From the NCBI GenBank assembly GCA_019973155.2, contig BPQB01000152.1, positions 1 through 35,833 of the forward strand: a stretch of 35,833 nucleotides of DNA, read 5' to 3'. The translations under genes and the position numbers were made by a program. The DNA is from Phanerochaete sordida. Lineage: Eukaryota; Basidiomycota; Agaricomycetes; Polyporales; Phanerochaetaceae. Each line of letters opens with the position of its first letter. The first letter of the stretch is position 1. Shown here piece by piece: positions 11,101-19,629 of this stretch. The notes beneath the pieces are model-generated. The model worked only from the letters and a program-made list of their open reading frames with translations, ran no database searches and had not been told where the DNA came from.

Positions 11101-13350
11101 ATGCGGTCCTTGACAGCGAAATGCCTGGCGATATTCAGGCGAGAGCGAGGTAGCGGACTATCCGCAGATGACCACGGCCTGGAAGGAGGCGTAGTGTGCG
11201 AACAGAGTGGTGGAGTGACACAGCACAGGTTCGCTGAGTAGATGAGCAGCTCAAGGAACTTGGCAAACGAAAGCAGGCTGCGCCTCGCCGAAAGCGCGTG
11301 ATAAGTGAATGCCTTGGACATGTCACAGAACTACTCACTATGTGCCGTCCTGCATCCGCACGCGTGGCGACTGCTTGCCGCACACCACGCAGCTTTCCCA
11401 CATCTCCGGAAGATCCTCGTCGCCCTCTAGCTCGTGCTCGCGTGGCGGCGCTTTGCCGACGTTAAACAATATTCGTAGGCCGCCGTGCGTGTATCTGAGC
11501 TCGTGTTCCCCCTTCTTGAACTGGCACCCAGGCTCGTCGCATGCCTCCTCTGCCTTCGAGCAGAGCCGCACGACTGCTTCGCCCAGGGTCTCGTCGGCAT
11601 TCCCGTCCCGCGAGTAATATCTGTACGTTACCCACCGCCTTCTACGACCGCAGAGAATGGTCCTCGCAGGCGTAGTGATAGATAAGGATGACGTCGATGC
11701 CTGAGACGAGTTGGGGGTGCTCGGCCGTGAAGATGCCGGTGTCGAATTGTGAGGGATGTACTCCGAGTACAAGACGGAGAAGGTTTGTTGTCGAACGAAA
11801 CCGGTAAGGTCTGCCATGCCGGCACCGTGAGCATGCTTGCCTTCCCATCCGAGGAGACTCGTAAGGGCAGCCTTTTCGTCACCACCGAGGCGCACATCTG
11901 GGTTCTTCTTCTCTAAGAACGCAAGTCTGACAAGAAGACTCGGAGGCTCGAAGGTGACGTCGGCACTCGTCGATAAGATGCCTAGGCACTTCTCGATACG
12001 GCGCAGGGCAGCGGTGTACGGCTTCTGCACTGGCTCTGGCTCTCGAGGCGACTGCTGCATGAAGGCCGGGGTGTAGTCTGCGATGAACGAGAAGCGTCGA
12101 GAGCGCGGAAGCAAGCCGCTGTCTTCAGAGCTACGCGGCGCGGGAGAGCGCGAGCGGCTGCGAGTGTGCTTCACTGCCAGAGGCAGCGGGAGCTCTAGCG
12201 AGCCGCGCCGCACAGGGACGGCGCGGTGTAGGAGGTTGTCCTTCTTGCGCGAGAAGAACGCCCAAAGGCTCGACGCAGAATCTCGTGGTTTGTGCTTGCT
12301 AACATGGCCGGTGCTGAGAGCGCGGGTGATCGCGCCGCCGGCCTCTCGAGGTGAGCCTCCGGACAGAAGATTCGGCTTCGGGAAATGCAGAGGGACGTGC
12401 GAATCTGTGAGTACGCATTGTTCGAGGAGCGCCGACAGGTACGAGAAGACCGACAGGCGTAGCACTTTCGTTAGCGCGGCGTATTCGGGCTTTGAGACGA
12501 CGCCGCGGAAGATGAAGGTACCGCCGACAATGACGAGCGGCGTATCGCCCGTCCAGGGGCGTGCTATAAGAGTTGTGGCGTAGCTGCAAAAGACAGATGC
12601 AAACGGCGACTTACGATCCCATGAGTCTAGCCCGTACAGGATTGTACCACGCTCATCCTCCTCGACGTCATCGTTCTCCGGCACTGTGAAGATGCCTGGG
12701 CTGAAGATGCAGCCAAATTGGGAACGCGGAAACTCGTAGTCATCGGCGTCGTGCTGTTCTATTGGCGAAGGCATGGTGCCGGGAGCCGCAACCGTCAAGA
12801 GCAAGTGCTTCGCTGTAGGCTTCGGGCTGGGGGTGGTACCGGCAGCGATGAATGGGCGAAGGGACTGCACGAGCTCGCGGATGGACGGCTCTGGAGGCAT
12901 GGGGAACTGGACAGTGCCCTTGCCGTTGTGGCGACTGAGGGTGAAGTAGCCCTGTTCGTCGTGGCTGCCCTGCGGGGGCGCACCTTTGCCCTTGAGACTG
13001 CTCCCCTCCTCCTTGCGCACGACGACGGTCTCGGTGCTGTGCCGTCTCGCCGATGCACGCTCTGCCCGCTCCTGCATGCGCCGCATCCGCGTGCGCCGGA
13101 GCCCGACGAGCCAACCCCCGAGCGCGATGCGCTCGCCGAGCTCTGCTAGCGCATGCTCGATCGCCGTCGCCCACTCCTCGGCCTCTTCCTCGGGGACGGA
13201 GTCTTTAACTTCCTCGAGCGCGTAGAGGATGAACGCGTGCAGGTGCGCCTGGGCGTCGGTGCTTAGCGTCGGCCAGCTGGCGGCGGGCTGGACGTGCTTC
13301 AGGCCGCGGTGCGTCCGGTTCGCGGGCAGCTCAGGCAGCGGTTTGTTCAT
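8196..13350 (-). CDS. FAB1-like: Fab1/PIKfyve-type phosphatidylinositol phosphate 5-kinase lacking FYVE domain
   Basis: Seven exons (13350-11339, 11277-10249, 10175-9072, 9021-8738, 8684-8576, 8523-8321, 8266-8196) join in phase to 1603 residues. The N-terminus starts directly in the TCP-1/Cpn60-like segment (HLHAFILYALEE; GGTFIFRGVVSKPEY). The Cys-rich CCR region follows (CEEACDEPGCQF-like Cys pairs, CVVCGKQSP, then LSFAKFLELLIYS across the first intron). After a long Ser/Thr/Pro-rich linker comes the PIPK kinase domain: GGKSRSNFWKT glycine-rich loop, FIIKTL, LAPAYFRYM, VMENLFFQQ, FDLKGIQGRK, IMDYSLLVGIDE and VDTIGSYTF, ending VACPDKW. Catalytic Lys/Asp motifs are present, so it is probably active, converting PI3P to PI(3,5)P2 on endosome/vacuole membranes. 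Full-length Fab1 proteins exceed 2000 residues and begin with FYVE. Here the cyclophilin gene lies 436 bp upstream and leaves no room for one. It may be a paralogue beside a full-length FAB1. Confidence 0.88.
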
Positions 13351-13786
13351 GGCTAGGGAGCATGCGTTGGCGCTGCCGTCTTCTAAGACACCAGCGGGTA
13401 GATAGGCAGAGAGTTCACGGTGTATATGGCGTGCAGTGCGTCATGTAGGGAGTAACGAGGATGGCCGTAGGGACCAAATTGGGAGCTGCTCGCTCAGTCA
13501 CGTTTCTCCGGAGCTAGGCTCAGACACGGCCTCGAACTCCACAGCAAATAGCATTACAGGCGCAAACCACCACCATACACAGCACAGGGTCAAAGAAACA
13601 CAAGCGGATGAGGTGTTAATTTTGATAGGTCCGCGCAAGTGCTCATATGGGTCCAGCTCACAGCACGCGACTAGGAAATGCCTATGACCTCATCCATACA
13701 TTGGAAGTACATACGACGAGAACAAAGCACGCCCGCTAGCCCTGTTCAGGTGAACTATGTACAAGTGATAGCCTTCGTCGAAGACT
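13351..13786. other. Intergenic, promoter of the Fab1-like gene
   Basis: A 436-nt gap between the Fab1-like start and the cyclophilin stop. No FYVE-encoding exon, RNA gene or repeat was seen. Confidence 0.5.
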
Positions 13787-14815
13787 TCACATTTCTCCGC
13801 ATTCTGTAGCAAGGAATGAGTCAATGGCCAAAGACATATGCACTGTAATACTGACCAACAATCTTCACAGCGAGCTTCGGTCGGTTGTTCGGACCTGTCG
13901 GGACATTCTCGATCTTGCGGAGTGTGAGCATGCCGTCGATGACCCTTCCGAACACGACGTGCTTTCCGTCCAGGAAATCGCATTTTGCTGTCGTGATAAA
14001 GAACTGCACGATTCGCGTGAGCCAAAATAATGCCCATAAGTAACGCGCCACATACCTGGCATCCGTTCGTGTTTGGCCCCGAGTTTGCCTACAACACAGC
14101 AGTCAGATATGCTTCACAGTGCAGTGGAGGATCACGCACCATAGAGAGCAAGCCAGGCCCTGTGTGCTTCTCCTGGAAGTTCTCATCCTGCGCATACAGT
14201 AAGGGTTCACGCTCAAACACCTCCGAGCAAACGAGGAGCCTTACCGGGAATTTGTCTCCGTATATCGAGAATGAACCGGTGCCATCCCCCTTCATGAAAT
14301 CACCACCTACACTCTTGTAAGTCTCGCCCGCACGCAGTGAAAGGTCAGAAGATTCACGACGTACCCTGACACATGAAGTTTGGCACTCTTTCGCGGACGT
14401 TAGAGGCGCCGCCCGCTTACAGTACGCGAAGTTCACTTACACTCTGAAAGGACGCGTTGTCAGATGATTCAGAACCGCGTAAATGACGCCGTGATTCGCA
14501 CCTGTGGAAGATTGCACCCTTGTAACCTTGTGGGCGAGAGTTCACTCTACGCGTACGCATTGAATGGCAAGGTTATATCCAAGGTCGTCTACACACACCT
14601 GTACTCTCCTGTACACAGCTGACGGAAGTTCTCTGCCGTCCTGCAATCACCTGAAGCGTCAACCGCAAACTCCGTCTGTCGACGGCGAGGCCTGCTTACT
14701 TGGGGACGATGTCACTGAAGAGCTCCATCTTCATACGACCCGCGGGGGTCTCGCCAATGTTGATGTCCATGAAGACGATGGGTCGGGTTGTCGAGGAAGA
14801 TGCAGAGGATGACAT
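13787..14815 (-). CDS. PPIH: Cyclophilin H (spliceosomal peptidyl-prolyl cis-trans isomerase)
   Basis: Ten exons: 14815-14700, 14640-14599, 14546-14502, 14443-14441 (3 nt), 14387-14365, 14306-14245, 14187-14140, 14088-14056, 14003-13856 and 13803-13787. They give 178 residues, the size of human CypH. Family marks are [47 protein letters not shown] (catalytic Arg), [25 protein letters not shown] and the CypH-type ending [12 protein letters not shown]...ECGEM. CypH binds Prp4/Prp3 of the U4/U6.U5 tri-snRNP in animals. The residue matching CypA Trp121 is Phe (CDFLDGKH), which in other cyclophilins weakens cyclosporin binding. Without the 3-nt exon the conserved HRVxPNFM loop would be one residue short. 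Confidence 0.93.
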
Positions 14816-15431
14816 GGCTGCGGTGGGTTCTGAAGACCTTTGCGAGTAAAGCAAGTCGTTGAGCAAGGCAGAGGTCGGATGTCAAGTGAGGGAAGTTGGA
14901 ACCCATTCGAAAGCCCCCGAGGCAGCTGGGGAAGGCGCTTGGTATCTGATGCGCCATCAAAGCGGGACTATGACCCTTGCCACCCCGCCTGCCTGTCTTG
15001 CTGCCTCGGACGTCCACTTCGTTTGTTCGGCTTATCACCCAAATCATTTACATATAGTCAGTCAAGGAGACTAGAGCGTTGCGAGTACGATTTATGTGCT
15101 CACGATGTAGCCACGCTCATCTGACCGCAGATGACTGCGGTCAGTATCATCATGACTCTGTTCCGCTCCCGACAGCTTCCTCATCCTTGGATTCCTTACA
15201 GGTCAGTGATAGCTCTCCGCGCATGTCGGCTTCAACCCGATGTTCATCTTCCACTCGCACCGAATGACCATCGATTACACACGAGAGTTGTCCGGTATGG
15301 CAAGTTGGTACGATGCCGCGTTGATACGCGAGTCGACAAATGCCCTCATAAATGCGGCTGCGCGAGACCTGCAGACGTATAAAAGCCGGGTACGTCTGAC
15401 CTTGACCACCATCTTCGTGGCCTCTGAAGCC
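14816..15431. promoter_or_regulatory. Bidirectional promoter region between cyclophilin H and AAA ATPase
   Basis: A 616-nt gap between head-to-head starts. The plus side holds a clear TATA box (listed separately). No distinct element was recognised on the cyclophilin side. Confidence 0.5.
15378..15385 (+). promoter_or_regulatory. TATA box of the AAA ATPase gene
   Basis: TATAAAAG lies 47-54 nt before the chosen start at 15432. It also argues against the in-frame upstream ATGs at 15240 and 15264, which would precede the promoter element. Confidence 0.6.
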
Positions 15432-17010
15432 ATGTCTTCTTTCACAGCCTTCCTCGCGTCGCAGTTCGGCACACCCGTCCCTAATCCCCACCTCAACCTC
15501 ATCCAGTACGCGAAGGCTGCATACCCGCAGTCTCAGCACGTCTCCGTCCTCTATACTCTCGGATACTCCGCATTTCCGCTCTCGGGCTACCTCGAGGCTG
15601 TTGGCGTGAAGCCGACGGTCGTTGAGCCCGAGACGCACAGCACCCTGTGCTACGCGGAGGACACAAAGACCGTCTACACGAAGGCCGTCGCGGGCGTTAC
15701 GGAATTCACGCACAGCGGCGTCGCGTACCGCGTCTACAAGGCGAGCTGGTCGCAGGACTTCCGCCCGCACGAGTTCTACCACCTCGTCTTCGCCGGCGCG
15801 GACGACAGCGCGGGCCAGGCGTTCGCCCAGGCGGTCTTTGCGTGGGGCCAGGACCTCCGCGAGCAGATCTGGGTCTTCGAGGGTGGGCAGTGGGACAAGA
15901 GCAAGCAGCTCTACAAGGCCGTGCAGGCCGCGAGCTGGGACGACATCGTCCTCGATGAGCAGTTCAAGGAGGGCCTGCGCCGCGACACGAAGACGTTCTT
16001 CGAGAACAAGGACGCGTATGCGTCTCTGAACATCGCATGGAAGCGGGGCATCTTGCTACTGGGTCCTCCCGGTAACGGGAAGACGGAGTCTATCAAGGCT
16101 CTATTGAACGAAAATAAGCACATCGCCCCGCTCTACGTAAAGTCGTTCACGACATGCAGGGTATGTCCATCAGCCATCTCGTGAGAATATATGATCTGAC
16201 CGACCATAGGGCCCCGAAGAAGGCGTCCAAGCCATCTTTGAGCATGCTCGCGCGCACTCGCCGTGCATTCTCATTTTGGAAGATCTGGATGCGATGCTCG
16301 TTCCCGAGGTCCGCTCGCTGTTCCTCAACGAGATGGACGGTCTGGTGCGTCCGATGGATTTCTCATCGCGTGATCATCTCATCAGCATCTGCTAGGCGGA
16401 CAACGAGGGCATCTTGACCATCGCGACGACGAACCACCCCGAGCGCATCGACGACTCTATCCTGAATCGGCCCTCGCGCTTCGATGTGAAGTACGACTTC
16501 ACGCTGCCCGATGCGGCGCTGCGCAAGACGTTCGCCGTGAAGTGGCTCGGCAAGGTCAACGCCCTCGCTGCCAATACCGGCGTCGAGTTCGAGGATTCCG
16601 AAGCGACCGCCAAGGTCGTCGCCGAGAAGACAGACGGATGGTCGTATGCGATCTTGAAAGAGTTGTAAGTTCAGTCCTATCTTTAGTGATAGCTATATCC
16701 TATCTGAATGTTGCTACCAAGGTTCGTCTCCTTCCTCTTGCGCATGGCGCACGACAAGTCGCTGCGCCGGTCGGGCGTCGACGTCCCCTCCGAGGCCGTC
16801 GAGTCCGTGCTCGTGAAGCAGGTCGACCAGCTCGCGGCGCAGATCGTCAAGGCGAAGAATGAGAGCGCAGAGTCTGGTGTGGCGAAAGCCGGTATGGACG
16901 CAGCCCTTGCTGCTGCCATGGGAAGCCGTCAGAGGAAGGCCGTGCAGGACATGATGAGTGGTTTGCGAGGGAACAGCGGCTCCTTCGTCAAGTCTGGCGT
17001 CGATTTCTGA
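15432..17010 (+). CDS. AAA-type ATPase (uncharacterised fungal family)
   Basis: Four exons (15432-16160, 16210-16344, 16396-16664, 16722-17010) join in phase to 473 residues; introns are 49, 51 and 57 nt. One AAA module follows an N-domain of about 200 residues: Walker A GPPGNGKT at 211-218, Walker B ILILEDLDAM at about 263-272 with acidic pair E267/D268, sensor-1 ATTNHPERIDDSILNRPSRF with candidate arginine fingers, then a helical C-terminal lid. All catalytic motifs are intact, so ATP hydrolysis is expected. There is no targeting peptide or membrane segment. The LEDLD Walker B and sensor region resemble Bcs1-like AAA proteins, but the N-domain is not the Bcs1 one. No substrate can be assigned. 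The start is chosen because it follows the TATA box. Confidence 0.88.
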
Positions 17011-17108
17011 CGTATGATGTAGCATACTATTGGCCGCTTTTGTGTACGATACGGGTTTGACTTGCCCAACAACGATTGCGAAAATGGCGGAAATGCGTTG
17101 ACCGTATA

Positions 17109-17155
17109 CCGGGATCGAACCGACGACCCGTGCTCGTGGGGTCGGTTCTACCCCG
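17109..17155. repeat. tRNA T-arm fragment in an imperfect inverted repeat
   Basis: On the minus strand 17109-17128 carries GGTCGTCGGTTCGATCCCGG, identical over 20 nt to the T-arm/B-box of the tRNA-Ile gene about 390 bp away. Arms 17110-17124 and 17141-17155 are inverted copies matching at 13 of 15 positions, so two B-box-like sequences face each other. No anticodon arm or matching acceptor stem is present, so it is not an intact tRNA. Confidence 0.55.
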
Positions 17156-17267
17156 GCGTCGACGTGCATGTTTGCCTGCAAGAATAGCGTACCACAAGTT
17201 GATGAGATGGGAAAGCTACCTTTTATAACTGACCGTAAAGGTGCTATCCGATATGACTTTCTGACTT

Positions 17268-17281
17268 GCCGGGCTCGAACC
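17268..17281 (-). other. Second tRNA-like B-box fragment
   Basis: The minus strand reads GGTTCGAGCCCGGC, a good B-box/T-arm sequence, with a weakly D-arm-like GAGCTC stretch about 30-40 nt upstream. A cloverleaf could not be completed. It is probably a decayed tRNA or a fragment. Confidence 0.35.
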
Positions 17282-17473
17282 AACCACCTCCGGGCGTGCT
17301 ATCGGTTCAAGGCTTCGAGCTCAATGGCACGCGACGGTGTCTCGAACCTCTCGATAGCTTCCTCAGATCCGCGAGGAGAAAAAATGTATCCTGCTTATAC
17401 TCCTACGCTGTCAGAAGCGACACGTCTACAAGCCGATAAAAAGACAAGTCATGACCTCAACATCCAATAATTG

Positions 17474-17486
17474 AAAAAAAAGAAAA
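17474..17486 (-). terminator. Pol III terminator of tRNA-Ile
   Basis: Directly 3' of the tRNA on the minus strand are TTTT and then an eight-T run, a strong RNA polymerase III stop. Confidence 0.75.
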
Positions 17487-17490
17487 GTAC

Positions 17491-17569
17491 TGGCCAACGC
17501 CGGGATCGAACCGACGACCTTGGCGTCCCAATATTAGCACCACGCTCTAACCAACTGAGCTAGTCGGCC
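17491..17569 (-). tRNA. tRNA-Ile(AAU) with a candidate 5-nt intron
   Basis: A full cloverleaf forms. The 7-bp acceptor stem is GGCCGAC with GTTGGCC and ends in A73. The D arm is GCTC/GAGC with an AGTTGGTTA loop. The anticodon stem is TGGTG with CGCCA, and the T arm is GTCGG-TTCGATC-CCGGC. The anticodon AAT maps to 17533-17535. The gene is 79 nt instead of 74. The extra TTGGG (17527-17531) falls one base after the anticodon, the canonical position for nuclear tRNA introns. Without it the sequence closely matches the conserved eukaryotic tRNA-Ile(AAU) anticodon arm. It decodes AUU/AUC after A34-to-inosine editing. Confidence 0.9.
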
Positions 17570-17728
17570 ATGCAAACGCGCTATCTGCAGTCTTAGTCAT
17601 CCGTCACGTGCCTTTTGCTCGCGGTTGCCGAGACCTCAGTCGCGCTCGCTGCTTGCGTCTCGCTAACTCCTTCTGCCACTCCGTCTCCGTCGAGGTTTAT
17701 GAATAGCCCCCGGACGGCTTCTGGCACT

Positions 17729-18840
17729 ATGGTGGCTCCTATCATCTTGGCTTTAGCTATTCTTATCCCAGGTGGGCTCGTTCCTTCTTCATCTTGCAGC
17801 ACCTTCACTAATCATTCGTAACCGTGTAACCAGCTGTTACCCCTGCGCACACCGGCAGCATCGCTCATTCTAACACTCTTTTCAAAAAGACCTTCGCTCA
17901 TTCGCAGCATGGAGACCTGAAAATTAGAGATTTGGATTGGAATCCGGACATGGTGAACGTACGTGCCGATCCTCGCACTTGCTAATTTAGTCTGACATGC
18001 GTGATTCATTAGTGCGCGTCGCAGTGCGCCGTCCTCGTGAATGCATTCGTACGTGCCACTCATTTAATCTATTGCTGCTTGATTGAAAATTATTTTTATG
18101 TATGGAATGCGCAGACATGCAAGACCTCTCAGTGTTTCTGCACCAACACCATCGCGGAAGGTTACATGAATTGCATGATCTGCAGCATCAAACTCAGTCA
18201 AAACCATGATTTGCTTTTGGATGCCCAGGCAAGTCAAGATGGTCAGTGTTGTGCTTGCCAATCGACGACTGCACTTGTTCATTATCCTTCAGAGCTGTCC
18301 GAGAACTGCAGGTCCGATGGATACCCTGTTGACAACTTCGTGGTCACGTACGGAGACATCACGTACACTCCTGCCGCCAACCCGCCGTCCGTCTTCATTC
18401 CCCCCATGGGCCAGACCTACGGTGCGACCTCGACCGTGTTCCTCAATGCACCGACGGCCAGTCCGCAAGCATCTTCCGGCACAAGAGTCGTCTACTCCTG
18501 GCAACCAGAACCAACGACGATCACGACAGACGGCGCGACAATCTGGTACGGCGGGAGCTCGTTCGGCATGGCCGCAGGCTTCTCGACAGGCTTCGGTTCT
18601 TCATCTGGCTCGACCCTTCTTCCCGGGTTCCCCGACGCCGCCCTGTCGTCTGCTGCGGCCTCGAACACCCCATCGCCGTTGGCGGACAACGCTGCAAGCG
18701 GCTCCAGCGCGTCGCCGAACTCCACCGATCCGGCTCTGAACCCTCAGAATACGAATACGAGCGGCGCTGCGACTTCACACATGATACCCATTCTCTCACT
18801 GGCGGCCGTGCTCTCGGCAGCCACCTTCCATCTGCTATAG
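17729..18840 (+). CDS. Secreted CFEM-like Cys-rich protein, predicted GPI anchor
   Basis: Well-supported exons are 18013-18048, 18115-18241 and 18293-18840 (introns of 66 and 51 nt), with a likely exon ending at 17958. The start at 17729 (MVAPIILALAIL, a signal-peptide-like segment) and the junctions before 17958 are uncertain. The mature N-terminus has eight cysteines: CASQC, then TCKTSQCFC, then NCMIC and a final ENC. This resembles CFEM or related eight-Cys fungal surface domains. A Ser/Thr/Ala/Pro-rich stalk follows, and the hydrophobic end after ATSH suggests GPI attachment. It probably sits at the cell wall or plasma membrane. CFEM proteins can bind haem or serve in adhesion, but no specific role can be assigned. 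The gene is divergent from the tRNA. Confidence 0.7.
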
Positions 18841-19535
18841 GCCTGTAAATGCGCCATTTACGCTGCACTTCTGGCTGCAGAGGCATGTAGAAACTCGCCT
18901 CGCTCCTGTCCTTACTCAGTGACATACATTATATTCTAAATTACTGTCTTATTTGCTTAGGCTCATGCCGACGCAGGCAACCCTGCTTAGCACTGGTCCG
19001 CGTCGTGTTTAGCCTGGTCTGGACCAAAGCGCGTCTGGATACGACGAACGCAGCGCCTGACCAGAGCAAGAAAGACCACAATTTGCCTTGCGCACGTTCA
19101 CACCTGGCGATGGCGCGTATAGCATGCCCCATTCCCGATATTGAGGCCAGCATTTCCCCCAAACCCGCGAAGGATCGTGATCGCAGCTGCGCAAGGGTAG
19201 TGGCCGAATCATGGGGCAGAGGCTTTGCGAATCTGGATTCCAGACTGGGCTGGCATTCAGGAGCTCCAGAGATGATCCGGTTGGCTGACGTTCTTACCGT
19301 ACGTACGCCAAACATGTTCCCCAAGACTTCTGTACGGCTTCCATAACTGATGTTCGATTTCCTGTCATAGTACTTTCGCTACCTCGCACGCACCATCTTA
19401 AGGCGGCTGTGCGAGAGTGCGCCTTCAAGTGCTTTGGGCATTAACCTTTTGCCTTTTCTAGAGTCCGCCGCTCGCACGTACTCATGCTGCTCGTTTCCGA
19501 ACCGTGCACGGTGCGCCCATAAGTATTCTGGCTGC
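18841..19535. other. Intergenic, no gene recognised
   Basis: About 695 nt between the GPI-protein stop and the presumed leader of the FAD oxidase. Overlapping open frames of 113 and 127 codons on opposite strands have no family features or supporting splice sites, so I do not call them. Confidence 0.45.
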
Positions 19536-19629
19536 ATGGCCGAGCCTCTCAGCCTCCAGCTTTCGCTCCTCAGGTAAGTCCTCGCAGCTTTCAAAGACTA
19601 TGTCTATCTTCACTTCCACAAGGTCCTGA
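19536..19629 (+). promoter_or_regulatory. Candidate spliced uORF ending on the main start codon
   Basis: A strong donor CTCAG|GTAAGT at 19573/19574 and an acceptor CACAAG at 19622 define a 49-nt leader intron. After splicing, an ATG at 19536 opens a 14-codon frame (MAEPLSLQLSLLRS) whose TGA at 19627-19629 shares its A with the main ATG at 19629. That is a UGAUG overlap, the layout used for termination-reinitiation. The transcription start and actual splicing are unknown. Confidence 0.4.

Noticed and set aside
12584..12614. A 31-nt GTAAGT...TTTTGCAG stretch inside Fab1-like exon 1 that looks like a tiny intron
   Set aside because: Removing it shifts the frame, while the frame is open and family-like on both sides, so it is read as coding.
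14388..14501. A single 114-nt intron in cyclophilin H
   Set aside because: It would delete a residue from the invariant HRVxPNFM loop, while a perfectly flanked 3-nt exon restores it.
15150..15782. A 210-codon antisense frame over the AAA ATPase start
   Set aside because: It is low-complexity, has no family features, and lies opposite a clear coding exon.
18941..19346. Overlapping 127- and 113-codon frames on opposite strands
   Set aside because: No homology signal, no signal peptide, no splice support; treated as intergenic.
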